From a bacterium (GTDB taxonomy: Bacteria > UBA9089 > CG2-30-40-21 > SBAY01): a DNA stretch of 27,871 bases. Of this stretch, positions 13,740 through 22,300 are shown piece after piece (position 1 is the stretch's first letter; the number at the start of each line of letters is the position of its first letter). A program made the position numbers and the translations under genes. The notes beneath the pieces are model-generated. The model was not told where the DNA came from. It saw nothing but the letters and a program-made list of their open reading frames with translations, and ran no database searches. The stretch lies in the NCBI GenBank assembly GCA_040757115.1, contig JBFLYA010000015.1, forward strand, positions 4,463 through 32,333. The letters run 5' to 3'.

Positions 13740-15512
13740 CTATTTTTCTTCTCCAGTAATAATTTTAGGGGTAAGTAAAATAACAAGTTCTGAGTTAAGT
13801 TTCTTAGTCGTCTCTTTCTTAAATAAATAGCCCAGATATGGGATATTCCTTAAGAAAGGTACTTGAGCAATCTCCTTGGTTTTCTCTTCCTTTACTAACC
13901 CACCAATAACAATGGTCATCCCATCTTTTATCCTTATTTCGCTTTCTACATTAGAAGTCTCTACGACAGGGAGGTTATCATTTACATATCTTGTTACAGC
14001 ACTTACTTCGGGTTTTATCTTTATAGTAACAAAATCATCCTCACTTATCTTTGGGGTAACAAAGAGTTTTACGCCCACATCAATATAAGTTACCTTTTGC
14101 ACCTTAATCGGATTCCCTTGTTGTGGAACTACAGTCTCTTCAGTGATATAAGGCACATTACTTCCCACTAAAATTTTTGCTTCTTCCCCGCTTATTACTG
14201 CTACTTTGGGGGTAGAGAGTAATTTTGTATCTCCAATAGTCTTTAGTGCCTCTAAGAGTATATGATAATCATCGGTATTTAATACCCCTGCCTCTATCCG
14301 AATTCCTGCCTCACCTTGGGTTAACGCACCAAGGTTAGTCTTGATATTCAAGTTATCCGTCTGCTGGGCTAAATATTCCCAGTCTATCCCAAATTTAAAC
14401 TCATCTGATAAATTTACCTGGATAATTTTTGCCTCAATTACTACCTCTTTTGTCTGGGTATCACAGGTAGTAACAATCTCTTTAATCCTCTTTATCTGAC
14501 AAGGCAAATCACTTACTATAACCTTATTTGTCCTTTTATCCATCTTAACTGTTCCTATCTCTTTAGTTAGCTCATCCTTTATCTTTTCGACTATTTCTTC
14601 TGGTTTAGCATAGTTAAGGGTAAAAATTTCTGTGCTCAGCTCGGGATAGTTATCAAACTCTGTAATCAATTGGGAAATTACCTCTACCTTTTCAGATATA
14701 TCCGTAACAATAATCTTCTTATTTAAAGAATCCGTTTGAAGTTTTCCATCTCGGGATAGGAGACTCTTTAATACTGGTTCTAACTTCTGGGGTTGGGCAT
14801 AAGTAAGGGTAAAAGTCTTTGTTATTGATGGGGTATCTAATACTTTGATAATCTCTTGCATCTGCTGGATTAATTCTGGTAAATCAATAATAATAAGTTT
14901 ATTTGCCCGTTCATCTATAAATATTTTACCGTCTCTGCTCTTTACTCCATTAAGTAATTGAAGGATGGAAGTCGGTTGAGCATATTTTATTTCAAGCATT
15001 CTAAGTATTTTGCGGTCGTTCGCCTTTTTACCATATAACTGTTCATATTCATGATTAGCCATAACCTTAATTAATTCATCTTTCTTTTCATAAGCTAAAT
15101 CATTCACCTCGCAGATGACCTTTAATGCATCTTCTACACTTATCTCCTCTAAGAATATCGTAACTCTACCCTGCACATTCTTGCTGGCAACTATATTCAT
15201 TCCACCTTTTTTAGCCAGGATATTAAGCACATCGATTATTTCCATATTTTTGACATTAATGGTTATTTTATTACTCAGGGTGCGTTTAGTTGGGGTTTGA
15301 ATTTCGGCAGGAGGTATCTCTATTTCTCTATCTGTTGTCGGTAATGGAGGTTGTGGTCTTTCTTGTTCTAATCTCAGTTGTTCCTTTATTTTTTCCCGGA
15401 CCTCTTGAGGTAATGTCTCAGGAGGAAGTGGTATTTCCTTTGATTCCTCTGCTTGAAGAGGGGATAAAGATAAAACGATAAGTAGACATAATAATATTTT
15501 TAATTTATTCAT
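13740..15512 (-). CDS. gspD: GspD secretin (outer-membrane channel of the T2SS)
   Basis: GspD forms the multimeric outer-membrane gate. From the ATG at 15512 the product has 590 residues: a signal peptide (MNKLKILLCLLIVLSLSPLQA), a proline-rich stretch, an N0/STN-type domain (INVKNMEIIDVLNILAKKGG) and three N-domain repeats, each with the YAxPxxI pattern. The secretin core follows, with TPKVAVISGEEAKILVGSNVPYI, VGVKLFVTPKI, and the signature VPFLRNIPYLGYLF near the end. The frame continues to a GTG at 15542 inside a repeat, but only 15512 has AGGAG at an 8-base spacing and a proper signal peptide. No C-terminal S-domain for a pilotin is obvious. Confidence 0.96.
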   Translation of the reverse strand: MNKLKILLCLLIVLSLSPLQAEESKEIPLPPETLPQEVREKIKEQLRLEQERPQPPLPTTDREIEIPPAEIQTPTKRTLSNKITINVKNMEIIDVLNILAKKGGMNIVASKNVQGRVTIFLEEISVEDALKVICEVNDLAYEKKDELIKVMANHEYEQLYGKKANDRKILRMLEIKYAQPTSILQLLNGVKSRDGKIFIDERANKLIIIDLPELIQQMQEIIKVLDTPSITKTFTLTYAQPQKLEPVLKSLLSRDGKLQTDSLNKKIIVTDISEKVEVISQLITEFDNYPELSTEIFTLNYAKPEEIVEKIKDELTKEIGTVKMDKRTNKVIVSDLPCQIKRIKEIVTTCDTQTKEVVIEAKIIQVNLSDEFKFGIDWEYLAQQTDNLNIKTNLGALTQGEAGIRIEAGVLNTDDYHILLEALKTIGDTKLLSTPKVAVISGEEAKILVGSNVPYITEETVVPQQGNPIKVQKVTYIDVGVKLFVTPKISEDDFVTIKIKPEVSAVTRYVNDNLPVVETSNVESEIRIKDGMTIVIGGLVKEEKTKEIAQVPFLRNIPYLGYLFKKETTKKLNSELVILLTPKIITGEEK

Positions 15513-15520
15513 AAGTGCTT

Positions 15521-15525
15521 CTCCT
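15521..15525 (-). promoter_or_regulatory. Ribosome-binding site of gspD
   Basis: AGGAG on the minus strand lies 8 bases before the ATG at 15512 and decides that start. It belongs to a sequence (CTATTTTCAGGAGAAG) that recurs several times upstream. Confidence 0.75.
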
Positions 15526-15535
15526 GAAAATAGTT

Positions 15536-15606
15536 TTTTCACGCAAAGGACGCAAAGGTAATTTTGTCCTTATTTTTCTTTGTGGTCTTTGCGTGCTTGG
15601 CGTGAA
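15536..15606. repeat. CACGCAAAG hairpin repeat, copy 1
   Basis: TTCACGCAAAGGACGCAAAGG pairs with the facing GGTCTTTGCGTGCTTGGCGTGAA arm. Copy 2 at 15882-15953 is nearly identical. The unit period is 9. Confidence 0.85.
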
Positions 15607-15742
15607 ACTTCCTTTCTCTTGAAAAATCGGACTTCTTTTCTGTTTTTTTATCTGCTCAATCCGCTAAATCCGCTTACTACTTATTTTCATCTTCATTTGT
15701 GCCCACTCACGGTGGGCATGAGCGTTTCCCCTGAAAATAGTT

Positions 15743-15816
15743 AATTAGAGATTAGAGATTAGAGAATTAGAACCTGCACTCTTGCTAATCTCTAATCTCC
15801 AATCTCCAATCTCTAT
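15743..15816. repeat. AGAGATT-type inverted tandem repeat
   Basis: The left arm carries TTAGAGA units every 7 bases and the right arm the complement (TCTAATC, TCCAATC units), with a short loop around 15768-15785. It could form a hairpin of about 25 base pairs with mismatches. Confidence 0.8.
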
Positions 15817-15881
15817 GCTCAATTTTCATCCCCCTTTGTGCCCACTCCCTGTGGGCATGACCGTTTCCCCTGAAAATAGTT

Positions 15882-15953
15882 TTTTCACGCAAAGGACGCA
15901 AAGGTAATTTTTCCCTTATTTTTCTTTGCGGTCTTTGCGTGCTTGGCGTGAAA
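15882..15953. repeat. CACGCAAAG hairpin repeat, copy 2
   Basis: This is the second copy of the hairpin at 15536-15606, offset by 346 bases, with only a few substitutions and flanked by the same CCTGAAAAT-containing sequence. Confidence 0.85.
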
Positions 15954-16149
15954 CTTCCCTTCTCCTGAAAATCGGGGTTCGGGGTTCGGATTTCGGGGGT
16001 AGGGGATTCTTTTATTCCCGAGCCCCGAGTCCCGAGCCCCTTAATTTTCATCCCACTTTGTGCCCCGCCAGGGCATGAGTGTTTCTCCTGCCTACTACAT
16101 ATTATATATTAATTTATCCAGATGTCAACTATAAAGTAAAAATTTGAAA

Positions 16150-17358
16150 TTAAAATTCATAATTTATACCTAAGCTAAAATTAATAGAATGATAATTATA
16201 CTTATAAGTTTGCTCATAGGCTGTGTTGGATTTTGAGATGTCATAATAGACCTTTGCTTTTAAATTCCATCCTTTAGAAAGAGGATAAGAAGTCAGGAGA
16301 GTAAATATGTGCTCTTGCTTATCCAACTTTTCTTTTAAATAATTTCCTTTTTTGTCCTGGAGGGGCCTTCCTTTATATTTTCGATAAATATAGTTGTAAT
16401 TTAGATGACAGGGTATATCTTCACAGAGACGAAGAATTAAGGAGGGTGAAATTTTATACTCATTATAATCAAAAAAGTGAAGATAAAGGACAAGACTTTT
16501 GGTATCATAATAGTTTTGATTAGATATTCTTTGATTCAACTCAATTGTTAATTTTACTGCTATCCAATCTTTTAGATTATTAACAAAACCTATCTCTATC
16601 CAATTGATTTTTTCCTTCCTTTTCTCCTCTGAAAAAGGATATTCCGTTCCACTTTTAGGTTCTATTTGAACCAGATCATCTATGTAGTCTTTCCACAAAT
16701 GAATATAATTAAAAGAGTAAATTTTCTCTCTACCCTGTATATCTACCCCAACCCATATCTTATGTCCATAATAGTCTTCTACCTTATGAGGACCTTTTTT
16801 ATAAGTTTTATAATATAACCCTTCATAATAAGGGTATCGTCGAAGATAGAATTTATATCCTCCTTCAAAGATTGCAGGGAGTCTGGATACATAGCCTTTA
16901 TATTCTATTCGCTCTTTTATTCCCCAATCATAATAATTATACAGACCACTGGTTAAACTTTCATCATTTGTGCCTTTTATTTGCTCCTTAAAATATTGAA
17001 GGGAAAGTTTACTTTCAATTTTATCATTGAATCTTCGTATATAACCTAGACTTACAAATTGATCCAATAGCTTATCTGTCCAGACTACCCCTTCTTCTGT
17101 CTGGGTTTGATCTGTTTCTTCGTAAGATATTTCATAAAAAGGAATAAGAAGATTGCTTTTATCAAATTCAAAAGGTAACCCAATATTCAACTGAAGGTTA
17201 ATCCCTAAAGATTTATCTTCTCCCCTTAGTTTGTAATATCCTCCACTAAAATCTGCATTAATTAAAAAGGACTCCTTTAATGCTGCCCAGGCTGGTATAT
17301 TAAAATACAGGAGTCCTAAGAGTAGTGTCCAAAATAAAATCATTCTTTTTATAAGCAT
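16150..17358 (-). CDS. Predicted outer-membrane beta-barrel protein, function unknown
   Basis: I do not recognise a family. The 402-residue product has a clear Sec signal peptide (MILFWTLLLGLLYFNIPAWA, probable cleavage after AWA). It consists almost entirely of alternating hydrophobic/polar strands rich in Tyr, Trp and Phe, with charged turns. It ends in a strand closed by Phe (INFSLGINYEF), the recognition signature of BAM-assembled outer-membrane proteins. About 16-20 strand-like segments can be counted by eye, which I cannot verify. The ATG at 17358 has AAGG upstream; a second ATG at 17343 gives a shorter n-region. It starts 13 bases after the predicted lipoprotein gene and is likely co-transcribed with it. 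It may be a partner of that lipoprotein or a channel. Confidence 0.75.
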   Translation of the reverse strand: MLIKRMILFWTLLLGLLYFNIPAWAALKESFLINADFSGGYYKLRGEDKSLGINLQLNIGLPFEFDKSNLLIPFYEISYEETDQTQTEEGVVWTDKLLDQFVSLGYIRRFNDKIESKLSLQYFKEQIKGTNDESLTSGLYNYYDWGIKERIEYKGYVSRLPAIFEGGYKFYLRRYPYYEGLYYKTYKKGPHKVEDYYGHKIWVGVDIQGREKIYSFNYIHLWKDYIDDLVQIEPKSGTEYPFSEEKRKEKINWIEIGFVNNLKDWIAVKLTIELNQRISNQNYYDTKSLVLYLHFFDYNEYKISPSLILRLCEDIPCHLNYNYIYRKYKGRPLQDKKGNYLKEKLDKQEHIFTLLTSYPLSKGWNLKAKVYYDISKSNTAYEQTYKYNYHSINFSLGINYEF

Positions 17359-17371
17359 AGAAAATTACCTT

Positions 17372-18295
17372 TTAGTACAAAACACCAAACAGATAAGTGT
17401 TAAATCCTCCCCCTACTAAAGATTCTTCACTTGCGTATCTTAAAAATATCTTTGGTACCATAATAGTATCAATTGTCCTGCCTTCAAACTCTGTTGCTGT
17501 ATAGATGGTCTCAATATTATAATCCCTTTGCAATCTTTCAATCTCTCTTAAACCTGATGGTTCCCAGCTAATGGAGTTACCTTCATCATCGATGATATAA
17601 CTTTCTCTTTTTAAGAAGGTATTATTCCACCAGAAGTCTCGATTACTCCATTTTCCACCATTAGGATATTTACCGTTACTCCAATTTGGTTCATGAGCCT
17701 CAAAAGAAAAAGACTCAAAGTCAACCTTTAGTTTATCATTATTATTCACTCGCCAGACAACTTTTTCTGGACATAAGATCCACCATTCTCCAGTTTTTTC
17801 CTTCTGGGCATTAAAAAGGTCCATTACCTCAGGTTTTTCACCAGTCCATTCATACTCTACTGAATCAATGGTGTTGGATAGATGGATAGTCTGTTTTTCT
17901 GCATACCATTCTGGATAACCTGGCCAATCCCATCTAAAGGCTATCTGAGTTATATCTTCAGGTAAATCTTTATTAAATTCTTGTAAAAACCAGAGAGAAT
18001 TCAAGCTTCCTTCACGATGAGAAAAGCTTAGAAATTTAACCTGGTCAGCCTGAGGTCTGAGCACATACTCCTCTACCCTTACCCTATTGCCGTGTATATC
18101 AGTAAGCACCTTTTCTAACTGGGCATCATATTGTCTTGTAATTTGAGTCTCCTGTCTATCAAAGGATATATCACTCCTCTCCTCTGCTATCTGGGTTCGA
18201 TATTCAGCCCTTTCAGCTAAACCCAAAGCATAAGTTAAATTACACCCAACTAAAATCATAATTCCTGCACTTCCTAAAACAAATAGTTTCTTCAT
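17372..18295 (-). CDS. Predicted secreted lipoprotein, function unknown
   Basis: I do not recognise a family. The 307-residue product starts MKKLFVLGSAGIMILVGCN, a signal peptide with a plausible lipobox (LVGC, Cys at residue 18), so it is probably anchored in a membrane. The residue after the Cys is Asn, not Asp, which fits transport to the outer membrane under E. coli rules (inference). The mature part is acidic and rich in Trp and Tyr, with segments such as FRWDWPGYPEWYAEKQT and GKWSNRDFWWNNTFL, suggesting a beta-rich extracytoplasmic domain. GGAGG lies 8 bases before the ATG. The beta-barrel gene follows at once, so the two products may act together. An attC-like sequence lies 64 bases upstream. 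Confidence 0.8.
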   Translation of the reverse strand: MKKLFVLGSAGIMILVGCNLTYALGLAERAEYRTQIAEERSDISFDRQETQITRQYDAQLEKVLTDIHGNRVRVEEYVLRPQADQVKFLSFSHREGSLNSLWFLQEFNKDLPEDITQIAFRWDWPGYPEWYAEKQTIHLSNTIDSVEYEWTGEKPEVMDLFNAQKEKTGEWWILCPEKVVWRVNNNDKLKVDFESFSFEAHEPNWSNGKYPNGGKWSNRDFWWNNTFLKRESYIIDDEGNSISWEPSGLREIERLQRDYNIETIYTATEFEGRTIDTIMVPKIFLRYASEESLVGGGFNTYLFGVLY

Positions 18296-18358
18296 TTTTA
18301 CCGCCTCCTTTTCTCAAGGGTTAAAAATAATAATGAATTAGAATTGAGTTTGTTATCT

Positions 18359-18490
18359 ACCTAACGATAAAGTTCAGGTGCGGAGGGGAGAATTACCACA
18401 AAAGTTTGATAGCAAGATAAAACTTTGAGAGACCACAAAACTCTGACCACGGCACAGTCCCCCGCCGTCAACTGCAACGCAGGGTTAGAC
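18359..18490. other. attC-like palindromic site (solitary integron recombination site?)
   Basis: The 132-base segment begins ACCTAAC (fits RYYYAAC) and ends GTTAGAC (fits GTTRRRY). The inner boxes are also related: GTTCAGGTGCGG after a 6-base spacer on the left, and CCGTCAACTGCAAC before a short spacer on the right, which pair with bulges as in attC sites. The centre can form its own stem (AAAGTTT with AAACTTT). Length is within the known attC range. No integrase gene and no cassette gene with a second site are seen, so it would be an isolated site or a relic. The call is by eye. Confidence 0.45.
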
Positions 18491-18590
18491 AAAAGCTCTG
18501 ATTCGCTGTCTTTTCCTTTTCCTCTGCCTCACCGAATTATTGTGCATTCCACATTCACGGTTGACCCTAAAATATCTCCTTTTTATTTTC

Positions 18591-18663
18591 TCACACAAAG
18601 CCACAAAGAACACAAAGGTTTATTGTTTTATTCAATTCCTTTGTGACTTTGTGTCTCTGTGTG
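18591..18663. repeat. CACACAAAG hairpin repeat
   Basis: The left arm contains ACAAAG units at about 9-base spacing (CACACAAAG, CCACAAAG, AACACAAAGG) and the right arm is the complement ending CTCTGTGTG. It resembles the CACGCAAAG hairpins upstream of gspD in design and sequence. The rest of the 18296-18850 gap holds the attC-like site, a TTTAGTGTC tandem triplet near 18800-18825, and no gene I can support. Confidence 0.8.
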
Positions 18664-18850
18664 ATTATTTTTATTATTCTAATCAAATGAATATTCTTCT
18701 ATTAGTGTAAATTGAAGGTTTTTTATACCAGTGAATGGAAATTTATTAATATCCCCACTGCCTATCTGCTTCTTTATATTCCCAAAGAATAATCAGTCTC
18801 TTTAGTGTCTTTAGTGTCTTTAAAAAAGTTAGATCCTCTCTTTGCTATTA

Positions 18851-19288
18851 TTATGAAAAACCCAAAATCTGTTTAGCTTGTAATGTTATTTGGTAAAGCA
18901 TAACAGGTTTTTTATTTATTAAAGTTTTTAGATTATCAACCGATAAAATAGGTTCAATAAGTTCCATTATATTATTATTTAAAATATTTTCCAATTCTTT
19001 TTCAGTTATATTTTCTGGTTCAAAATAATCAGTTGTTTTTCCTTCTTTTTCATAACTAAAACGAGCTCTAACATCTCCATCCATATATTTTTGTTTTTTA
19101 TGTTCTTTGTTTAATTCTTGTAAAATATAACCTACATTTATATAAAATCCTTCTGAATAAGATGATTTTTGCACTCCTATTACCAATAAAATGTCATTGG
19201 TTTCTTTTAAAAAAGAACTTCCTTTTTTAGAGAATCCTTTCTTTTTTAGAAAGTCGCTAATCACTTTTTGAAAATATATTGACTCCAT
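18851..19288 (-). CDS. DUF4304-type protein, probable immunity protein for the RHS toxin
   Basis: The 145-residue cytoplasmic protein has no signal peptide. Its pattern (FLKKKGFSKKGSSFLKETND, then VIGVQKSSYSEGFYINVGYIL, and a ARFSYE strand) matches the DUF4304 family: an N-terminal helix, a GFxKKGxxF turn, and the QKSxxSxxFYINVG strand pair. The gene begins 15 bases after the stop of the RHS gene. The AAGGA ribosome-binding site overlaps that stop, though at a long spacing of 13. In polymorphic toxin systems the gene directly after the toxin tip encodes the cognate immunity protein, so neutralising the C-terminal nuclease is the likely role (inference from position). I cannot confirm binding or rule out an unrelated DUF4304 function. 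Confidence 0.75.
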   Translation of the reverse strand: MESIYFQKVISDFLKKKGFSKKGSSFLKETNDILLVIGVQKSSYSEGFYINVGYILQELNKEHKKQKYMDGDVRARFSYEKEGKTTDYFEPENITEKELENILNNNIMELIEPILSVDNLKTLINKKPVMLYQITLQAKQILGFS

Positions 19289-19303
19289 TTTTATTTATTT
19301 TCC

Positions 19304-22300
19304 TTAATAAGTTTCCAGTATAGTTTTCCATCCAGAACCATATAAACTTTCCACTTCTTTTAAATAATTTTGAAGTTGTTTTTCCCCCAACTTTATAGCA
19401 CTTGGATTATTTGGTTTTAATTCATAAATAATCTTTTTTTCAAGATCAATGAAATCTACTTTTTTACCGCTTGGCAATCTAAATTCTTTTATCCTAATTC
19501 CTTCTAAAACTTCATCAGCTTTAAAAAGTTTATGGATAGCACGACCTTTAGCGATTGCTTCGGCAACTTTGGGATTAGCAATGCCTCGCTCTCCACTCTT
19601 TACAGCTTTAAGTGCCGCGCCAATTTTTTCCGCAGCCTTTTCTCCCGCCCTTGCTGTTTTAAGTGCTACGCCAGCGCCACCTGGAACACCTGGAATAAAG
19701 GTTGCCCCTAAATCAACTATAATTGCTCCAGCGCCAATCCAACTTGGCGCCATAGCAAACTCTACAACACCAACACCCAAGCTGGTTACATCCCAGACAG
19801 TCTCTGCTGCCTCTCCATCAGGGTCAACATACTTTAATGGATTATTAATTCCATAGGCATAAGGATTCAATCGTTGTGGCTCCCGCAGAATTCGTTGTGA
19901 TGGAACACGCTCAATCGCTGGATCTGAGATAATAAATCTACCTAATTCAGAATTATAGTACCTTGCTCCATAGTAGTATAATCCTGTCTTTTCATCAAAT
20001 CTCTTACCTGTAAACCCTATCTTGTAAGCACTTCCTGGAGAAGCCTTACCACCAAAAGGATAATAATCCTGAGTGGTATAATTATCATCTAGACTATTGG
20101 TAATCACACGAGGAGAGCCAAGATAATCATTATGATAATAGTAAGTTTGGTACTTAGTGCTCGGTAGGGGATGTTCAACTCTTGCTATTACTTGTTCATT
20201 AGCATGAATATAGAAGATATTATCAATAGGTGTTAGCGAAGTAATATCAATAGTCTTTAGTTGCTGGAAATCCTCACTAATTGTTATTATCTCAATATCA
20301 TCTATATACCAGCCTTCATAATCGTTATACCACCCATCTACTGTATCAAAACTAAATTTAAGTTTTATATTATTTATAGTATAAGGTGATATATCGAAAG
20401 ATTCCTCATGCCAATCTTTATAACAGGGACCTTCGTTACAATCATTGTAAAATATCCGATGCCAGGATATACCATCATAAATCTCTACCCTCATATTATC
20501 ATAGTCTCCATAGGAATAAGATTCATGTTGCCATCTTGTCTTGAATTTTAAGGTAGCATTATTTACAGTGGTCAGATCAATAAATGGTGAAGTTAACGCA
20601 CCAAAATTCCTATTTCTACCAGTATCATAATTTGTTCCATTATTATAAGCAAAACAGTATTGAGAGCTATAATTTTTGGTTTTAGAGCGATTCCACAAAC
20701 CATCATATAACCAGAGATTATCCTGCGGTGCTTCCTCTTTTTCAAAATCAGCATTAAAGGAAGATGGTTCAACTCTAACATTATCTATATACCAACCTTC
20801 ATAATCGTTATACCATCCATCTACCGTATCAAAACAGAATCTTACTTTTATTAGTTTACCGGCATAAGCTGAAATATCCAATAATTCCTCATGCCAATTT
20901 GTAGATGCCTGTCCTTCATTACAATCGTTATAAAATATCCGATTCCAACTTTTACCATCCCATACCTCTACTTTTATGTTATCATAATCTCCATAAGAAT
21001 ATGATTCATGTTGCCAACGGGTCCAAAATCGTAATTTAGCCGTTGTTACCTTGGTCAAATCAATAGTAGGTGAGGTTAAAATTCCAGAGTTTCTTCCACC
21101 AGTATTGTAATTAGAGCCATTGTTATAGGCAAAGCTATAATTAGAATTATAACCTTTACCCTGTGCCCGATGCCAAAGCCCAGTTGTAGTCCATACATTT
21201 GGCTCAGGTAATGTTTCAAAATTGTCTTTAAATAAAACAACCGATTGAACGGTTTTTGTGCTAAAATTCTCTTCGTAAATTATCTCTCCTCCAGCATTAT
21301 AATGATATAGAGCAACTAAAGTAATTGTTCCATCATTAGTAAATTTCTTAACCCTTTTCCCATCTCCATCATATACATATCCCTCAAGCCACTTTCCATC
21401 TTGATTAACCTCGACTAATCTATTTTCATAATCATATAAATAGGTAAAAGTGATTCCATTATAGCTCTTAGATTTTAGGTTGCCATTATCATAATATGTA
21501 TAATTATAAAGATTATCTGAGATAAGGCGGTTAGGATGTGAAGCATAATATGTGTAGTTACGAATAGAGGTGCCTGATGAATCTTGAACTCTTGACCATG
21601 TCCGATTTCCTATTTCATCATAATCATATTCTATTTTTAGATTACTTGTAGGATTGTAATCTATTGAGATTAGCCTATCTATAGAATCATAATCATATAC
21701 TACAAATGGAGTGTTAGTCTGGACTAACTCATTATATTCCTCCTTAAGATTTCCTGCTGGCTCATACTTGTAATACCTGTGGAAGATAGGAGAGGTCTTA
21801 ACTACTGTTACTTTCTTCATCCAACCTCGAGGATAATAGTCATAGTTAGTTATAAACTGATTATTATAAGTGATGGATGAGATATCCCCATTAGGTTCAT
21901 AAAGGTATTTTTCAACTATTTTATTCAATCCTTCTACTTCAATAAAATCTACCCGATTGAAGATATTATAACTATAGATAATCTTTTTATTAGAAGGGGT
22001 AATTATCCAGTCAATATTACCTGCTGAGTTATAATGATAGGTAGTAGTATATGTTTGACCTACTCCATTTATCTTCCTTCTTTGTTGAATTAACCTATTA
22101 CACCTATCATAGCTATAATTAGTTACTCCTACATCGTCTATCATATTTGTACGATTTCCAGTACCATTTATTCCTTGATCGTAGGTATAACTTACCTTTT
22201 GAATAAAGTCTTCGCTGGACTGTGGATTGTTTACTTTCGGATCATTTATTGGGTCACTACCAGTGTAATTTAATATCCCCTTTGCTATCACTCTATCCAA

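Larger units (their letters stand above)
15513..16149. repeat. Mosaic of repeated modules and palindromes upstream of gspD
   Basis: The 637-base gap has no supportable gene. It alternates two kinds of unit. The first is a module, complete at 15684-15740, 15823-15879 and, with a changed end, 16043-16090. Read on the minus strand it gives TTCAGGGGAAACGCTCATG followed by a GCCC...GGGC hairpin and GGATGAAAAT. Its 5' part alone recurs at 15612-15629 and 15959-15974 and at gspD itself. The second is a set of palindromes between the modules: CACGCAAAG hairpins at 15536-15606 and 15882-15953, an AGAGATT-type inverted pair at 15743-15816, and a GGGGTTC-type inverted pair at 15973-16040. A direct repeat of about 107 bases links 15523-15630 with 15869-15975. 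Confidence 0.85.

Noticed and set aside
13696-13830. A 44-codon plus-strand ORF with AGAGGA upstream and a signal-peptide-like start (MKKQLALLLKTVLLLYF), overlapping the 3' end of gspD
   Set aside because: It lies mostly antisense to well-conserved gspD codons, whose complement gives many Leu codons by chance, and it is too short to support without transcript data.
15684-15740. The repeated GCCC...GGGC hairpin module as a known riboswitch (c-di-GMP, glycine or Moco type)
   Set aside because: The conserved cores of those classes are not present, and a pseudoknot visible in the first copy is not maintained in the other two.
15785-16051. An 88-residue minus-strand ORF upstream of gspD
   Set aside because: It is composed of translated palindromic repeats (GGGGTTC, CACGCAAAG and AGAGATT types) and has no recognisable protein pattern.
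18425-18646. A 73-residue plus-strand ORF beside the attC-like site, as a gene cassette
   Set aside because: It starts inside the palindrome and runs into the CACACAAAG hairpin, with no ribosome-binding site and no protein-like pattern.
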